Positions 24,341 through 35,400 of a stretch of 64,000 nucleotides of DNA are shown here, in pieces. Source of the stretch: Pseudofulvibacter geojedonensis (GTDB taxonomy: Bacteria > Bacteroidota > Bacteroidia > Flavobacteriales > Flavobacteriaceae); assembly GCF_042675745.1 (NCBI RefSeq), contig NZ_JBHTJM010000006.1, positions 1-64,000 of the forward strand. The letters are read 5' to 3'. A program made the position numbers and the translations under genes. The notes below the pieces were generated by a model. The model was not told the origin of the DNA, ran no database searches, and was given only the letters and a program-made list of their open reading frames with translations. Numbering within the stretch: position 1 is the stretch's first letter; every line of letters starts with the position of its first letter.

Positions 24341-25851
24341 AAAATATTAAAAAATCTTATCAAGCTAATAATACTCAATTTATTATTACCAATAACGAAG
24401 GAGTTGTAATAGACAGTGACAATACACTATTTACTATTGAAATAAATTCCTTTTTAAGTAATATACACCCCTTTTTTGAAAATTTTGTTGACATTATTGG
24501 TCAAGACAATTTAAACTTTTCTTGTGTTCACTTAAAAACTAATAATACAGAAGTAATTTGTGATATTAGCACTTCATTTTTAAGCGAAGACAAGTACTTA
24601 ATTATAATTACAGATTTTTCTAAACACTATCAATCATTTCAGAGCTTAGCACAATCAAGAAATGAGACAGCTATTGAAAAAGAAGTTCTAGCAATTAACA
24701 ATCAAGTTTTAAAAGAGAAGGAAAACTTTAAAAACAAATTTATAGCAAATTTTAGTCACGAAATAAAGAGTCCAATTACTAGCATAATTGCTTTTTCTGA
24801 ACTTTTAAACAAATCAAAGCTTAAAGATGAACAAAGAGAATATTTAGATGTTATTCGTTCTTCTAGCCAACATCTGAAATCTATAATTAATGATATATTA
24901 GATATTTCTAAAATTGAAACAGGCAAACTAACTATTTTAATTGAGCGGTTTAATTTTAAAAATTTAATTAATCAGGTTATAGCAGAATACTCTGTAAAGT
25001 GTTCTGATAAAAAACTTGAATTCGTTTATGAAATAGATAGCAACCTTCCTGAATATATAGAGAGTGATAAAACTCGTATAAGGCAAATTATTAAAAACCT
25101 ATTAGATAATGCTCTTAAATTCACAAAAGAAGGAAGTATATCTCTTTATATAAAAGCACTTTACAAAAGAGCTGGAAAATTAACCTTCTCTATAGAAATA
25201 AAAGATACCGGAATTGGTATTGAAGAGAGTGAGCAAGAAAGAATATTTAATAGATTTAACAGAGTTGAAAGCCTAAAAAATGTTGAAGGCGTTGGCTTAG
25301 GTCTAGCTATAGTTAGGGAAATGGTTAATTTATTAAACGGTAACCTTACTTTAAAAAGCAAACCAAATTTAGGCTCAAGTTTCACTCTTGAATTTAAAGC
25401 AAAATATCCGTTAGTTGAATTAGATACAGAAAAAAAGAAAAAAATATCTAAAGCAAAAACCTTAAAAAAGAATCAAACCAAGCATCGTTTATTATTGGTT
25501 GATGATAATAATGATCATCAATTAAGTATTTTTAAAATTTTAGCGCAAAGCAATCAGTATTTTTTAGACATTGTAAATAATGGCTTTGAAGCCATAGAGT
25601 CACTTAAAAAAAATCATTATGATTTAATATTAATGGATTTTAAAATGCCACTTCTTAATGGTTTAGATACTACTAAAGCAATTAAAAACCTAAGTGACAA
25701 AAGAAAAAGTTCAATTCCTGTTATTTTAGTAACTGGTAATTTAATTGACAGTAATTTATTACAACAAAAAGATGTCTTATTTTTAGATATTATAGAAAAG
25801 CCATTTGAAGAAGAAACACTACTAAACGCTATAGAAAGAGCTGTGAAATAA
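24334..25851 (+). CDS. Soluble hybrid histidine kinase with receiver domain
   Basis: A 505-residue cytosolic hybrid kinase. Residues about 12-95 look like a PAS fold (QFIITNNEGVVIDSD ... YLIIITDFS). A coiled linker leads to HisKA with phospho-acceptor His142 (NFSHEIKSP). The HATPase domain has N259 (NLLDNALKF), DTGIG at 291-295 and GLGL at 321-324. After a Lys-rich linker comes a receiver domain with acidic pair LLLVDDNNDH and phospho-acceptor Asp435 (LILMDFKMP), plus the conserved Thr in LVTGN and Lys in EKPF. It has no membrane segments and no output domain. Its start overlaps the GTPase gene by 7 bases, so the kinase and GTPase probably act in one pathway. Confidence 0.92.
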   Translation: MLENIKKSYQANNTQFIITNNEGVVIDSDNTLFTIEINSFLSNIHPFFENFVDIIGQDNLNFSCVHLKTNNTEVICDISTSFLSEDKYLIIITDFSKHYQSFQSLAQSRNETAIEKEVLAINNQVLKEKENFKNKFIANFSHEIKSPITSIIAFSELLNKSKLKDEQREYLDVIRSSSQHLKSIINDILDISKIETGKLTILIERFNFKNLINQVIAEYSVKCSDKKLEFVYEIDSNLPEYIESDKTRIRQIIKNLLDNALKFTKEGSISLYIKALYKRAGKLTFSIEIKDTGIGIEESEQERIFNRFNRVESLKNVEGVGLGLAIVREMVNLLNGNLTLKSKPNLGSSFTLEFKAKYPLVELDTEKKKKISKAKTLKKNQTKHRLLLVDDNNDHQLSIFKILAQSNQYFLDIVNNGFEAIESLKKNHYDLILMDFKMPLLNGLDTTKAIKNLSDKRKSSIPVILVTGNLIDSNLLQQKDVLFLDIIEKPFEEETLLNAIERAVK

Positions 25852-25885
25852 TTACATTTGTCGCTCGCTAATTTAAGAGCTACTT

Positions 25886-27472
25886 ATGAGTTTATTAGAA
25901 GAAATTGCTAAAAGAAGAACTTTTGGTATTATATCACACCCCGATGCTGGTAAAACAACACTTACAGAAAAATTATTATTATTTGGTGGGGCTATTCAAG
26001 AAGCTGGAGCTGTAAAATCGAATAAGATAAAAAAAGGAGCCACTTCAGATTTCATGGAAATTGAAAGACAAAGAGGTATTTCTGTTGCAACTTCTGTACT
26101 AGCTTTTATTTATAAAGACAAAAAAATAAACATCTTAGACACCCCTGGTCACAAAGATTTTGCCGAAGATACTTTTAGAACACTTACTGCTGTAGACAGT
26201 GTTATTGTTGTAATTGATGTTGCAAAAGGGGTTGAGGCTCAAACAGAAAAATTAGTAGAGGTTTGTAGAATGCGTAATATACCTATGATTGTTTTTATTA
26301 ATAAAATGGATCGTGAAGGTAAAGATGCGTTTGATTTATTAGATGAAGTTGAACAAAAACTAGGTTTAACTGTTACTCCTTTAAGTTTCCCGATTGGTAT
26401 GGGATATAATTTTAAAGGAATTTACAATGTTTGGGAAAAAAACATCAATCTGTTTTCTGAAGAAAGTAAACAACATATTACAGAAACAATAGCTTTTGAT
26501 GATGTTAACCACCCAGATTTAGAAAAACATATAGGGGAAGAAGCTGCAGAAACACTTAGAGAAGAATTAGAATTAGTCTATGAAGTATATCCAGAATTTA
26601 ATCAACAAGAATATTTAGACGGACAACTACAACCTGTATTTTTTGGTTCAGCCTTAAATAATTTTGGAGTTAGAGAATTATTAGATTGTTTTGTTGATAT
26701 TGCACCTAATCCTAGACCTAAAGAATCAGATACGAGAATTGTAGATCCTCAAGAAAAAAAATTCACTGGATTTGTGTTTAAAATTCATGCCAATATGGAT
26801 CCTAAACACCGAGATCGTTTAGCCTTTATTAAAATCGTCTCTGGTATATTTAAGCGTAACACACCTTATCTACATGTTAGAAACAATAAGAAATTAAAAT
26901 TCTCTAGCCCTAATGCCTTTTTTGCTGATAAAAAAGAAATTGTAGATGAATCGTATCCAGGTGATATAGTTGGCTTACATGATACGGGTAACTTTAAAAT
27001 TGGTGACACATTAACTGAAGGAGAAGTAATGAACTACAGAGGTATTCCTAGCTTCTCTCCAGAACATTTTAGATACATTAATAATGCAGATCCCTTAAAA
27101 TCTAAGCAATTATACAAAGGTATAGACCAATTAATGGACGAGGGTGTTGCTCAGTTATTCACCTTAGAATTAAACGGACGTAAAGTAATTGGAACTGTTG
27201 GTGCATTACAATATGAAGTAATTCAATACCGTTTAGAACATGAATACGGCGCTAAATGTACTTATGAAAACCTAAATGTTCACAAAGCTTGCTGGGTAGA
27301 TGCAGAAGATGAATCTAACGAAGAATACAAAGAATTTAAACGAGTAAAACAAAAGTTTTTAGCAAAAGATAAACAAGGACAATTAGTGTTCTTTGCTGAT
27401 TCTATGTTTACTTTACAAATGACACAACAAAAATATCCTACTGTAAAACTACACTTTACTAGTGAGTTTTAA
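25886..27472 (+). CDS. prfC: Peptide chain release factor 3
   Basis: GTPase that recycles RF1 and RF2 after peptide release. 528 residues is the standard length. The G domain has P-loop SHPDAGKTTL near 17-26, DTPGHKDF, NKMDREG and the RF3-typical ERQRGISVATSV switch I region. Domain II and the C-terminal EF-G-like domain III follow. It starts 34 bases after the kinase gene in the same direction, so readthrough from the GTPase unit is possible. It ends at a strong terminator. Confidence 0.96.
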   Translation: MSLLEEIAKRRTFGIISHPDAGKTTLTEKLLLFGGAIQEAGAVKSNKIKKGATSDFMEIERQRGISVATSVLAFIYKDKKINILDTPGHKDFAEDTFRTLTAVDSVIVVIDVAKGVEAQTEKLVEVCRMRNIPMIVFINKMDREGKDAFDLLDEVEQKLGLTVTPLSFPIGMGYNFKGIYNVWEKNINLFSEESKQHITETIAFDDVNHPDLEKHIGEEAAETLREELELVYEVYPEFNQQEYLDGQLQPVFFGSALNNFGVRELLDCFVDIAPNPRPKESDTRIVDPQEKKFTGFVFKIHANMDPKHRDRLAFIKIVSGIFKRNTPYLHVRNNKKLKFSSPNAFFADKKEIVDESYPGDIVGLHDTGNFKIGDTLTEGEVMNYRGIPSFSPEHFRYINNADPLKSKQLYKGIDQLMDEGVAQLFTLELNGRKVIGTVGALQYEVIQYRLEHEYGAKCTYENLNVHKACWVDAEDESNEEYKEFKRVKQKFLAKDKQGQLVFFADSMFTLQMTQQKYPTVKLHFTSEF

Positions 27473-27506
27473 TTTTAAAATTAACACCATACTTATATTT
27501 ATCATA

Positions 27507-27542
27507 ATACCATTCTAGTAACAAGAATGGTATTTTTTTTTT
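27507..27542 (+). terminator. Terminator of prfC
   Basis: Stem ATACCATTCT/AGAATGGTAT with loop AGTAACA is followed by about nine T's. Confidence 0.85.
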
Positions 27543-27719
27543 AAACCTATTTTAAACACACTATAACATCAGAAGAAATAAAAAACACAAAATAGTACTA
27601 GATTATAATTTATAAGCAAATAAACCTTTTAAAATTAAGCTATTTTACAGATACTATTACTTATCATTATAGATAATTCTATTTTAAATAAATAACAACT
27701 ATTAAAAATAGGTTTCATA
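27543..27719. other. AT-rich gap between convergent transcription units
   Basis: Between the prfC terminator and the rpoBC-operon terminator lie about 180 AT-rich bases in which I see no gene or RNA. Confidence 0.4.
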
Positions 27720-27753
27720 AAAAAACCGCAAATTTTTCAATTTGCGGTTTTTT
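27720..27753 (-). terminator. Terminator of the rpoB-rpoC-DUF3467 operon
   Basis: On the - strand stem AAAACCGCAAATT/AATTTGCGGTTTT with loop GAAA is followed by T's. It begins only a few bases after the DUF3467 stop codon. Confidence 0.85.
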
Positions 27754-27755
27754 AT

Positions 27756-28067
27756 TTATGCTTCTCCTGTTGGTCCGAAATTCATCGGAATTGGAGGTTG
27801 CTCGAAATCTTTAATTTCGCCATGAGCTTGTTCAAAACGATACACATTATCATTTAATGCTTTTAACAATCGTTTTGCATGTTGTGGAGTTAAGATAATT
27901 CTAGACTTCACTTTACTCTTAGGCACGCCTGGCATGATATTAACAAAATCGACTACAAATTCTGATACTGAATGATTGATAATAGCTAGATTAGAATAAG
28001 TTCCGTCTGCTACAGATTCATCTAATTCAATATTTAATTGTTGTCCTTTATTATTGTTTTCTGCCAT
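27756..28067 (-). CDS. DUF3467 domain protein in the rpo operon
   Basis: A 103-residue cytosolic protein matching DUF3467 across its length: YSNLAIINHSVSEFVVDFVNIMPG, then RIILTPQHAKRLLKAL and a Pro-rich tail. It starts two bases after the rpoC stop codon and ends at the operon terminator, so it is made together with the RNA polymerase subunits. I recall the same arrangement from other Bacteroidota. Function is unknown. Its position suggests a role linked to RNA polymerase, but that is inference. Confidence 0.88.
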   Translation of the reverse strand: MAENNNKGQQLNIELDESVADGTYSNLAIINHSVSEFVVDFVNIMPGVPKSKVKSRIILTPQHAKRLLKALNDNVYRFEQAHGEIKDFEQPPIPMNFGPTGEA

Positions 28068-28069
28068 GA

Positions 28070-31000
28070 TTAACTAAAGTTTTCTTTTACCTGTACCATT
28101 TCGTCATATTCTTCTTTAGATCCTACAATAATCTTATCGTATTCTCTTAAACCTGTACCAGCAGGTATTCTATGACCAACAATTACATTTTCTTTCAATC
28201 CTTCTAAAGTATCTACCTTACCACTAACGGCAGCTTCATTTAATACTTTAGTCGTTTCCTGGAACGATGCAGCTGAAATGAATGATTTAGTTTGAAGAGA
28301 TGCTCTAGTAATACCTTGTAAGATTGGTGTTGCCGTTGCCGGAACAGCTTCTCTAGCTACAACTAATGCTTTATCTGCTCTTCTTAATATTGAATTTTCA
28401 TCTCTTAATTCACGAGGTGTAATAATTTGACCCGCTTTTAAGTTCTCTGAATCTCCAGTTTCTTCTACTACTTTCATTCCAAAGATATTATCATTCTCTA
28501 CAATAAAGTCATCTTTGTGAATTAATTGATTTTCTAAGAAAATAGTATCACCAGGATCGTTAATTTTAACTTTACGCATCATTTGACGTACTACTACCTC
28601 AAAATGCTTGTCGTTAATTTTTACTCCTTGTAAACGATATACTTCTTGTACTTCGTTAACTAAGTACTGCTGTACTGCAGCAGGTCCTTTGATATTTAAT
28701 ATATCATTTGGAGTTATAGATCCATCAGATAATGGCATACCTGCTTTAACAAAATCATTTTCTTGAACTAAGATCTGATTTGATAATTTAACCAAGTATT
28801 TCTTAACATCACCTAATTTAGACTCAACTATAATCTCACGGTTACCACGTTTGATTTTACCAAAAGATACAACACCGTCTATAGCAGAAACAACCGCTGG
28901 GTTAGAAGGATTACGTGCTTCAAACAATTCTGTTACACGTGGTAAACCTCCTGTAATATCACCTGCTTTAGATGACTTACGAGGGATTTTAACTAATACT
29001 TTACCAGCTTCAATCTTATCTCCATCTTCTATCATTAAGTGTGCACCAACTGGTAAGTTGTATGAACGTAATACTTCATCATCTTTACCTAATAGGTGTA
29101 ATGTTGGTATTAACTTCTTATTTCTAGATTCAGAAATTACTTTTTCTTGGAAACCTGTTTGTTCATCAATTTCTACTTGATAAGTAATACCTTTCTCGAT
29201 ATTCTCGAATTGGATATTACCAGAGAATTCAGAAACAATAACTCCGTTAAATGGATCCCACTGACAAATCTTATCACCTTTCTTAAGTGCCTGCTTAGGC
29301 TCTACATAAATATAAGATCCGTAAGGTATATTATTTGTTGTTAAAACAATACCTGTTTTCTTATCAACTAATTTAATTTCAGTAGAACGAGAAATAACAA
29401 TATTTACTTCGTTTCCTTCGTTATCTTCTCCTTTAACAGTACGTAATTCGTCTATTTCAGCAATTCCGTCAAACTTAGCTTCTAAACTATTTTCTTCAGA
29501 AATATTTCCTGCTGTACCTCCTAAGTGGAACGTACGTAATGTTAACTGCGTACCTGGCTCTCCAATAGACTGTGCAGCAACAACTCCTACAGCCTCTCCT
29601 TTTTGAACCATCTTACCTGTTGCTAAGTTACGTCCGTAACATTTAGCACATATCCCTTTAGTAGCTTCACAAGTTAATGCAGAACGAACATCAACCTTAT
29701 CTATAGGAGCTGCAGTAATTTCATCTACAATAGCCTCTGTTAAATAAGTTCCCGCTTCTGCTATAACTTCTCCAGTTGCTGGGTTTACTACATCATATAA
29801 TGCTGTTCTACCTAAAATACGTTCAGCTAAAGGCTCAACAACCTCTTCATTCTTCTTTAATGCTGTTACTTCTAATCCTCTTAATGTACCGCAATCTTCT
29901 GAGTTTACAATTACATCTTGAGATACATCTACTAAACGACGTGTTAAGTATCCCGCATCGGCTGTTTTCAATGCTGTATCGGCTAGACCTTTACGAGCAC
30001 CGTGAGTAGAGATAAAGTATTCTAAAATTGATAAACCTTCTTTAAAGTTCGATAAAATCGGGTTTTCAATAATAGCTCCACCTCCATCAGCAGATTTCTT
30101 TGGTTTTGCCATTAATCCACGCATACCTGTTAACTGACGAATCTGTTCTTTAGAACCCCTTGCCCCAGAATCAAGCATCATAAATACCGAGTTAAACCCT
30201 TGTTGATCTTCTGTGATAATCTTCATAGACAACTCTGTAAGAGCTGCATTGGTAGATGTCCAGATATCAATAACTTGGTTATAACGTTCGTTATTTGTTA
30301 TAAGTCCCATGTTATAGTTAGCCATAATACTATCTACTTGCTTATTAGCATCGGCAACCATAGTTTCTTTAGCATCAGGTATAATAATATCTCCTAATGA
30401 GAATGATAAACCACCTTGGAATGCGTAAGAATACCCCATGTTCTTAATTTTATCTAAGAATTCGGCAGTAGTAGGCACATCAGTAGCTTTTAATACGCCA
30501 TGAATGATATCTCTTAATGCTTTCTTAGTTAAAACTGTATTAATATATCCTGCAGCTTCAGGTACTACTTCGTTAAATAACACTCTACCTGCTGTAGTTT
30601 CTTTTAATTGGTAAACTAATTCACCAGCTTCATTAAAGTCTTTTACTCTAGCTTTAATAGAAGCATTTAAGTCTACACGTTTTTCGTTATATGCAATAGT
30701 TACTTCTTCTGCAGAATAGAAAGTTAAACCTTCTCCTTTAATAGGGTATTCTGGAGTGTCTTTACGTAACTTGGTCATATAATATAATCCTAATACCATA
30801 TCCTGAGAAGGTACTGTAATAGGAGATCCGTTTGCTGGATTTAATATATTATGTGAAGCCAACATTAACATTTGAGCTTCTAATATAGCCTCTGGCCCTA
30901 ATGGTAAGTGAACTGCCATCTGATCCCCATCGAAATCGGCGTTGAATGCCGTACACACTAATGGGTGTAATTGGATAGCTTTACCTTCAATTAACTTAGG

Positions 31001-32368
31001 TTGGAAAGCTTGAATACCTAAACGGTGAAGCGTAGGAGCACGGTTTAATAATACCGGGTGTCCTTTAATTACATTATCTAAAATATCCCATACTACAGGA
31101 TCTTTTCTATCGATAATTTTCTTAGCAGACTTAACTGTTTTTACAATTCCTCTTTCAATTAATTTTCTAACTACGAAAGGTTTGTATAGTTCAGCTGCCA
31201 TGTTTTTAGGTAAACCACACTCATATAACTTAAGTGTAGGTCCAACAACAATAACCGAACGAGCAGAATAATCAACACGCTTACCAAGTAAGTTCTGACG
31301 GAAACGCCCTTGCTTACCTTTTAACGAATCTGATAAAGACTTTAATGGTCTGTTCGATTCTGTTTTTACAGCTGAAGATTTACGTGTGTTATCAAATAAC
31401 GAATCTACCGATTCTTGTAACATACGCTTTTCATTACGTAAAATTACTTCAGGAGCTTTAATCTCTACTAAACGCTTTAAACGGTTATTACGGATAATAA
31501 CTCTACGGTATAAATCATTTAAATCTGAAGTTGCAAAACGTCCACCATCTAATGGTACTAAAGGTCTTAATTCTGGTGGGATTACCGGTACAACCTTCAT
31601 AATCATCCACTCAGGATTATTCTCTCTATTCTTGTTTGCATCACGTAAAGCCTCAACAACTTGTAAACGCTTTAATGCTTCTGTTTTACGTTGTTTAGAC
31701 GTTTCGTTATTTGCTTTATGTCTTAATTCATAAGATAAAGCATCTAAATCGATACGTTGTAACAACTCAATTAGACATTCAGCTCCCATCTTAGCGATGA
31801 ATTTATTTGGATCTGAATCGTCTAAATATTGATTATCTTGCGGTAACTCTTCCGCAATATTTAAATATTCTTCTTCTGTAAGGAAGTCCATTTTTTGTAA
31901 TGGCTCTCCTTCAGCATTTTTAGCAATACCTGGCTGAATTACTACGTAACGCTCGTAGTAAATAATCATATCTAATTTCTTAGATGGTAAGCCTAATAGG
32001 TATCCTATTTTGTTTGGTAACGAACGGAAATACCAGATATGCGCTACAGGAACTACTAAATTAATGTGTCCGATACGATCTCTACGTACTTTCTTTTCTG
32101 TTACTTCAACACCACATCTATCACATACAATACCTTTATAACGAATACGCTTGTACTTACCACAAGCACATTCGTAATCTTTTACAGGTCCAAAAATACG
32201 CTCACAGAATAATCCGTCACGTTCTGGTTTGTGTGTACGATAGTTAATTGTTTCAGGCTTTAAAACCTCTCCTCTAGATTGAGCCAAAATAGACTCTGGA
32301 GAAGCTAAACCTATAGAGATTTTATTAAATCTCTTTTGTTGTGTGTTTTTGTCTTTATTTCTTGCCAT
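28070..32368 (-). CDS. rpoC: DNA-directed RNA polymerase subunit beta'
   Basis: A 1432-residue catalytic subunit. It contains the N-terminal zinc finger (CACGKYKRIRYKGIVCDRCG), the active-site motif NADFDGDQM with the three Mg-binding Asp residues, the second zinc site (CEATKGICAKCYGRN) and the trigger loop region. It lies 42 bases downstream of rpoB and two bases upstream of the DUF3467 gene. Nothing unusual apart from the Bacteroidota-type length. Confidence 0.98.
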   Translation of the reverse strand: MARNKDKNTQQKRFNKISIGLASPESILAQSRGEVLKPETINYRTHKPERDGLFCERIFGPVKDYECACGKYKRIRYKGIVCDRCGVEVTEKKVRRDRIGHINLVVPVAHIWYFRSLPNKIGYLLGLPSKKLDMIIYYERYVVIQPGIAKNAEGEPLQKMDFLTEEEYLNIAEELPQDNQYLDDSDPNKFIAKMGAECLIELLQRIDLDALSYELRHKANNETSKQRKTEALKRLQVVEALRDANKNRENNPEWMIMKVVPVIPPELRPLVPLDGGRFATSDLNDLYRRVIIRNNRLKRLVEIKAPEVILRNEKRMLQESVDSLFDNTRKSSAVKTESNRPLKSLSDSLKGKQGRFRQNLLGKRVDYSARSVIVVGPTLKLYECGLPKNMAAELYKPFVVRKLIERGIVKTVKSAKKIIDRKDPVVWDILDNVIKGHPVLLNRAPTLHRLGIQAFQPKLIEGKAIQLHPLVCTAFNADFDGDQMAVHLPLGPEAILEAQMLMLASHNILNPANGSPITVPSQDMVLGLYYMTKLRKDTPEYPIKGEGLTFYSAEEVTIAYNEKRVDLNASIKARVKDFNEAGELVYQLKETTAGRVLFNEVVPEAAGYINTVLTKKALRDIIHGVLKATDVPTTAEFLDKIKNMGYSYAFQGGLSFSLGDIIIPDAKETMVADANKQVDSIMANYNMGLITNNERYNQVIDIWTSTNAALTELSMKIITEDQQGFNSVFMMLDSGARGSKEQIRQLTGMRGLMAKPKKSADGGGAIIENPILSNFKEGLSILEYFISTHGARKGLADTALKTADAGYLTRRLVDVSQDVIVNSEDCGTLRGLEVTALKKNEEVVEPLAERILGRTALYDVVNPATGEVIAEAGTYLTEAIVDEITAAPIDKVDVRSALTCEATKGICAKCYGRNLATGKMVQKGEAVGVVAAQSIGEPGTQLTLRTFHLGGTAGNISEENSLEAKFDGIAEIDELRTVKGEDNEGNEVNIVISRSTEIKLVDKKTGIVLTTNNIPYGSYIYVEPKQALKKGDKICQWDPFNGVIVSEFSGNIQFENIEKGITYQVEIDEQTGFQEKVISESRNKKLIPTLHLLGKDDEVLRSYNLPVGAHLMIEDGDKIEAGKVLVKIPRKSSKAGDITGGLPRVTELFEARNPSNPAVVSAIDGVVSFGKIKRGNREIIVESKLGDVKKYLVKLSNQILVQENDFVKAGMPLSDGSITPNDILNIKGPAAVQQYLVNEVQEVYRLQGVKINDKHFEVVVRQMMRKVKINDPGDTIFLENQLIHKDDFIVENDNIFGMKVVEETGDSENLKAGQIITPRELRDENSILRRADKALVVAREAVPATATPILQGITRASLQTKSFISAASFQETTKVLNEAAVSGKVDTLEGLKENVIVGHRIPAGTGLREYDKIIVGSKEEYDEMVQVKENFS

Positions 32369-32410
32369 AATAATGGTACTAAAGCTTAAAAATTATTACT
32401 TGCGAAACGC

Positions 32411-35400
32411 TTATTCTTCTAATCTGATGTCTAAACCTAAACCTTTTAATTCATGCATTAATACATTGAATGATTCTGGTAATCCTGGTTCTGGCATTGG
32501 CTCTCCTTTTACGATCGATTCGTAAGTTTTAGCTCTACCTATTACATCATCAGATTTAACCGTCAAGATCTCTCTTAAAGTACTAGATGCTCCGTATGCT
32601 TCAAGTGCCCAAACTTCCATCTCTCCAAAACGCTGACCTCCAAACTGAGCTTTACCTCCTAATGGTTGCTGCGTAATTAATGAGTATGGTCCTATAGAAC
32701 GTGCGTGCATCTTATCGTCTACCATGTGACCTAATTTAAGCATGTAAATTACACCTACTGTTGCAGCTTGATCAAAACGTTCACCTGTACCTCCATCATA
32801 TAAGTGAGTATGACCGAATCTAGGTACACCTGCTTCGTCTGTAATAGCATTAATTTGGTCTAAAGAAGCTCCATCAAAAATTGGTGTAGCATAAGTCTTA
32901 CCTAAGTTCTGACCTGCCCAACCTAATACCGTTTCATAAATCTGACCGATATTCATACGAGATGGTACCCCTAATGGATTTAATACGATATCTACTGGAG
33001 TTCCGTCTTCTAAGAAAGGCATATCTTCTTGACGAACGATACGTGCAACAATACCTTTGTTTCCGTGACGTCCTGCCATCTTATCTCCAACCTTAAGTTT
33101 ACGCTTCTTAGCAATATATACCTTAGCTAATTTGATGATACCTGCTGGTAATTCATCTCCTACAGAAATGGTAAATTTCTCTCTACGTAAAGCTCCTTGT
33201 AGATCGTTTACTTTAATTTTATAATTGTGTAATAAATCTTTAATTAACGTGTTAGATGCTTCATCTGTAGTCCATACTCCACTTACTAAGTGTGTATAAT
33301 CATCTACAGCATTTAACATCTTTTGAGAGAATTTTTTACCTTTTGGTAATACTTCTTCTCCTAAATCATTAAATACACCTTGAGCTGTTTTACCAATTAC
33401 GATAGTTGCTAATTTTTCAACTAAAACATCTTTTAATGCTTCAAACTTAGCATCGTATTTTACTTCTACAGCTGTTAATTCTTCTTTATCTTGATTACGC
33501 TTACGCTTATCTTTAATAGCACGAGCAAATAATTTCTTATTTACTACTACACCGTGTAACGATGGAGAAGCTTTTAAAGATGCATCTTTAACATCTCCTG
33601 CTTTATCTCCAAAAATAGCACGTAATAATTTCTCTTCCGGTGTTGGATCAGATTCTCCTTTAGGTGTAATCTTACCAATTAAAATATCACCAGGTTTAAC
33701 CTCTGCTCCAACTCTAATCATACCATGCTCATCTAAGTCTTTAGTAGCCTCTTCAGAAACATTTGGTATATCATTCGTTAATTCTTCATTACCTAATTTG
33801 GTATCACGAACCTCTAATGAATACTCATCAATATGAATAGATGTGAAAATATCATCTCTTACAACTTTTTCAGAAATTACAATCGCATCCTCAAAGTTAT
33901 ACCCTTTCCAAGGCATAAAGGCTACTTTCATATTTCTACCTAAAGCTAATTCTCCTTGTTGAGTAGCATATCCTTCACAAAGTACTTGACCTAATTCTAC
34001 TCTATCACCTTTCTTAACAATAGGTTTTAAGTTAATAGATGTACCTTGGTTGGTTTTTCTAAATTTAATTAAGTCATAAGACTTCTCATCAGAATCAAAA
34101 CTTACTAGAGCTTCTTCTTCAGTTCTGTCATATTTAATAGTAATCATATTAGCATCTACATACTGAACTTCTCCAGCACCTTCTGCATTGATTAATACTC
34201 TAGAATCTTTTGCTACTTGTCTCTCTAGTCCAGTACCTACTATTGGTGCCTGCGGACGTAATAAAGGAACAGCCTGACGCATCATGTTAGATCCCATCAA
34301 GGCACGGTTGGCATCATCGTGCTCTAAGAATGGAATTAACGATGCAGAGATAGAGGCAATTTGGTTAGGAGATACATCTGCGTAATTTGCTGCAGATGGC
34401 TCTACTACTGGGAAATCTCCTTCTTCTCTAGCAATAACCTTCTCTGACAATATCTTACCAGAAGCATCAACAGGGTTATTTGCCTGAACAATTTTCATTC
34501 CTTCTTCTTCTTCTGCACTTAAATAAGTAGGTGCAGCTTCTAAATCAATAACTCCGTTTTCTACTTTACGGTAAGGAGTTTCTATAAACCCTAAGTTATT
34601 TACTTTAGCATAAACTCCTAATGAAGAAATCAAACCAATGTTTGGTCCTTCAGGTGTTTCAATCGGACATAAACGTCCGTAATGAGTATAGTGAACATCA
34701 CGAACCTCGAAACCTGCTCTTTCACGAGACAGACCTCCTGGTCCTAATGCCGATAATCTTCTTTTATGAGTAATCTCTGCTAATGGATTTGTTTGATCCA
34801 TGAACTGAGATAATTGGTTGGTACCAAAGAAAGAATTAATAACAGAAGACAAGGTCTTTGCATTAATTAAATCTATTGGAGTAAACACTTCGTTATCACG
34901 AACATTCATACGCTCACGGATAGTTCTAGCCATACGAGCTAAACCTACACCAAATTGAGACGATAATTGTTCTCCAACCGTTCTTACACGTCTGTTAGAT
35001 AAGTGATCGATATCATCTATCTCTGCTTTAGAGTTAATTAACTCTATTAAGTACTTAATAATCGTAATGATATCTAACTTAGTTAAGATTTGCTTATCCA
35101 TATCGATATCTAATCCTAACTTCTTATTCATTCTATAACGACCAACAGTTCCTAAGTTGTAACGTTGATCTGAGAAGAATAACTTATCTATAATTCCTCT
35201 TGCTGTTTCCTCATCTGGCGGCTCAGCATTACGTAATTGACGGTAAATATGTTCTACTGCCTCTTTTTCTGAGTTAGTAGGATCTTTTTGAAGCGTATTG
35301 TGAATAATAGCGTACTCTGCAGATTGGCTTTCTTCTTTGTGCAATAAAATTGCTTTTACACCAGCTTCAATTATTTCTTCAATATTTTCTTTATCTAAAG

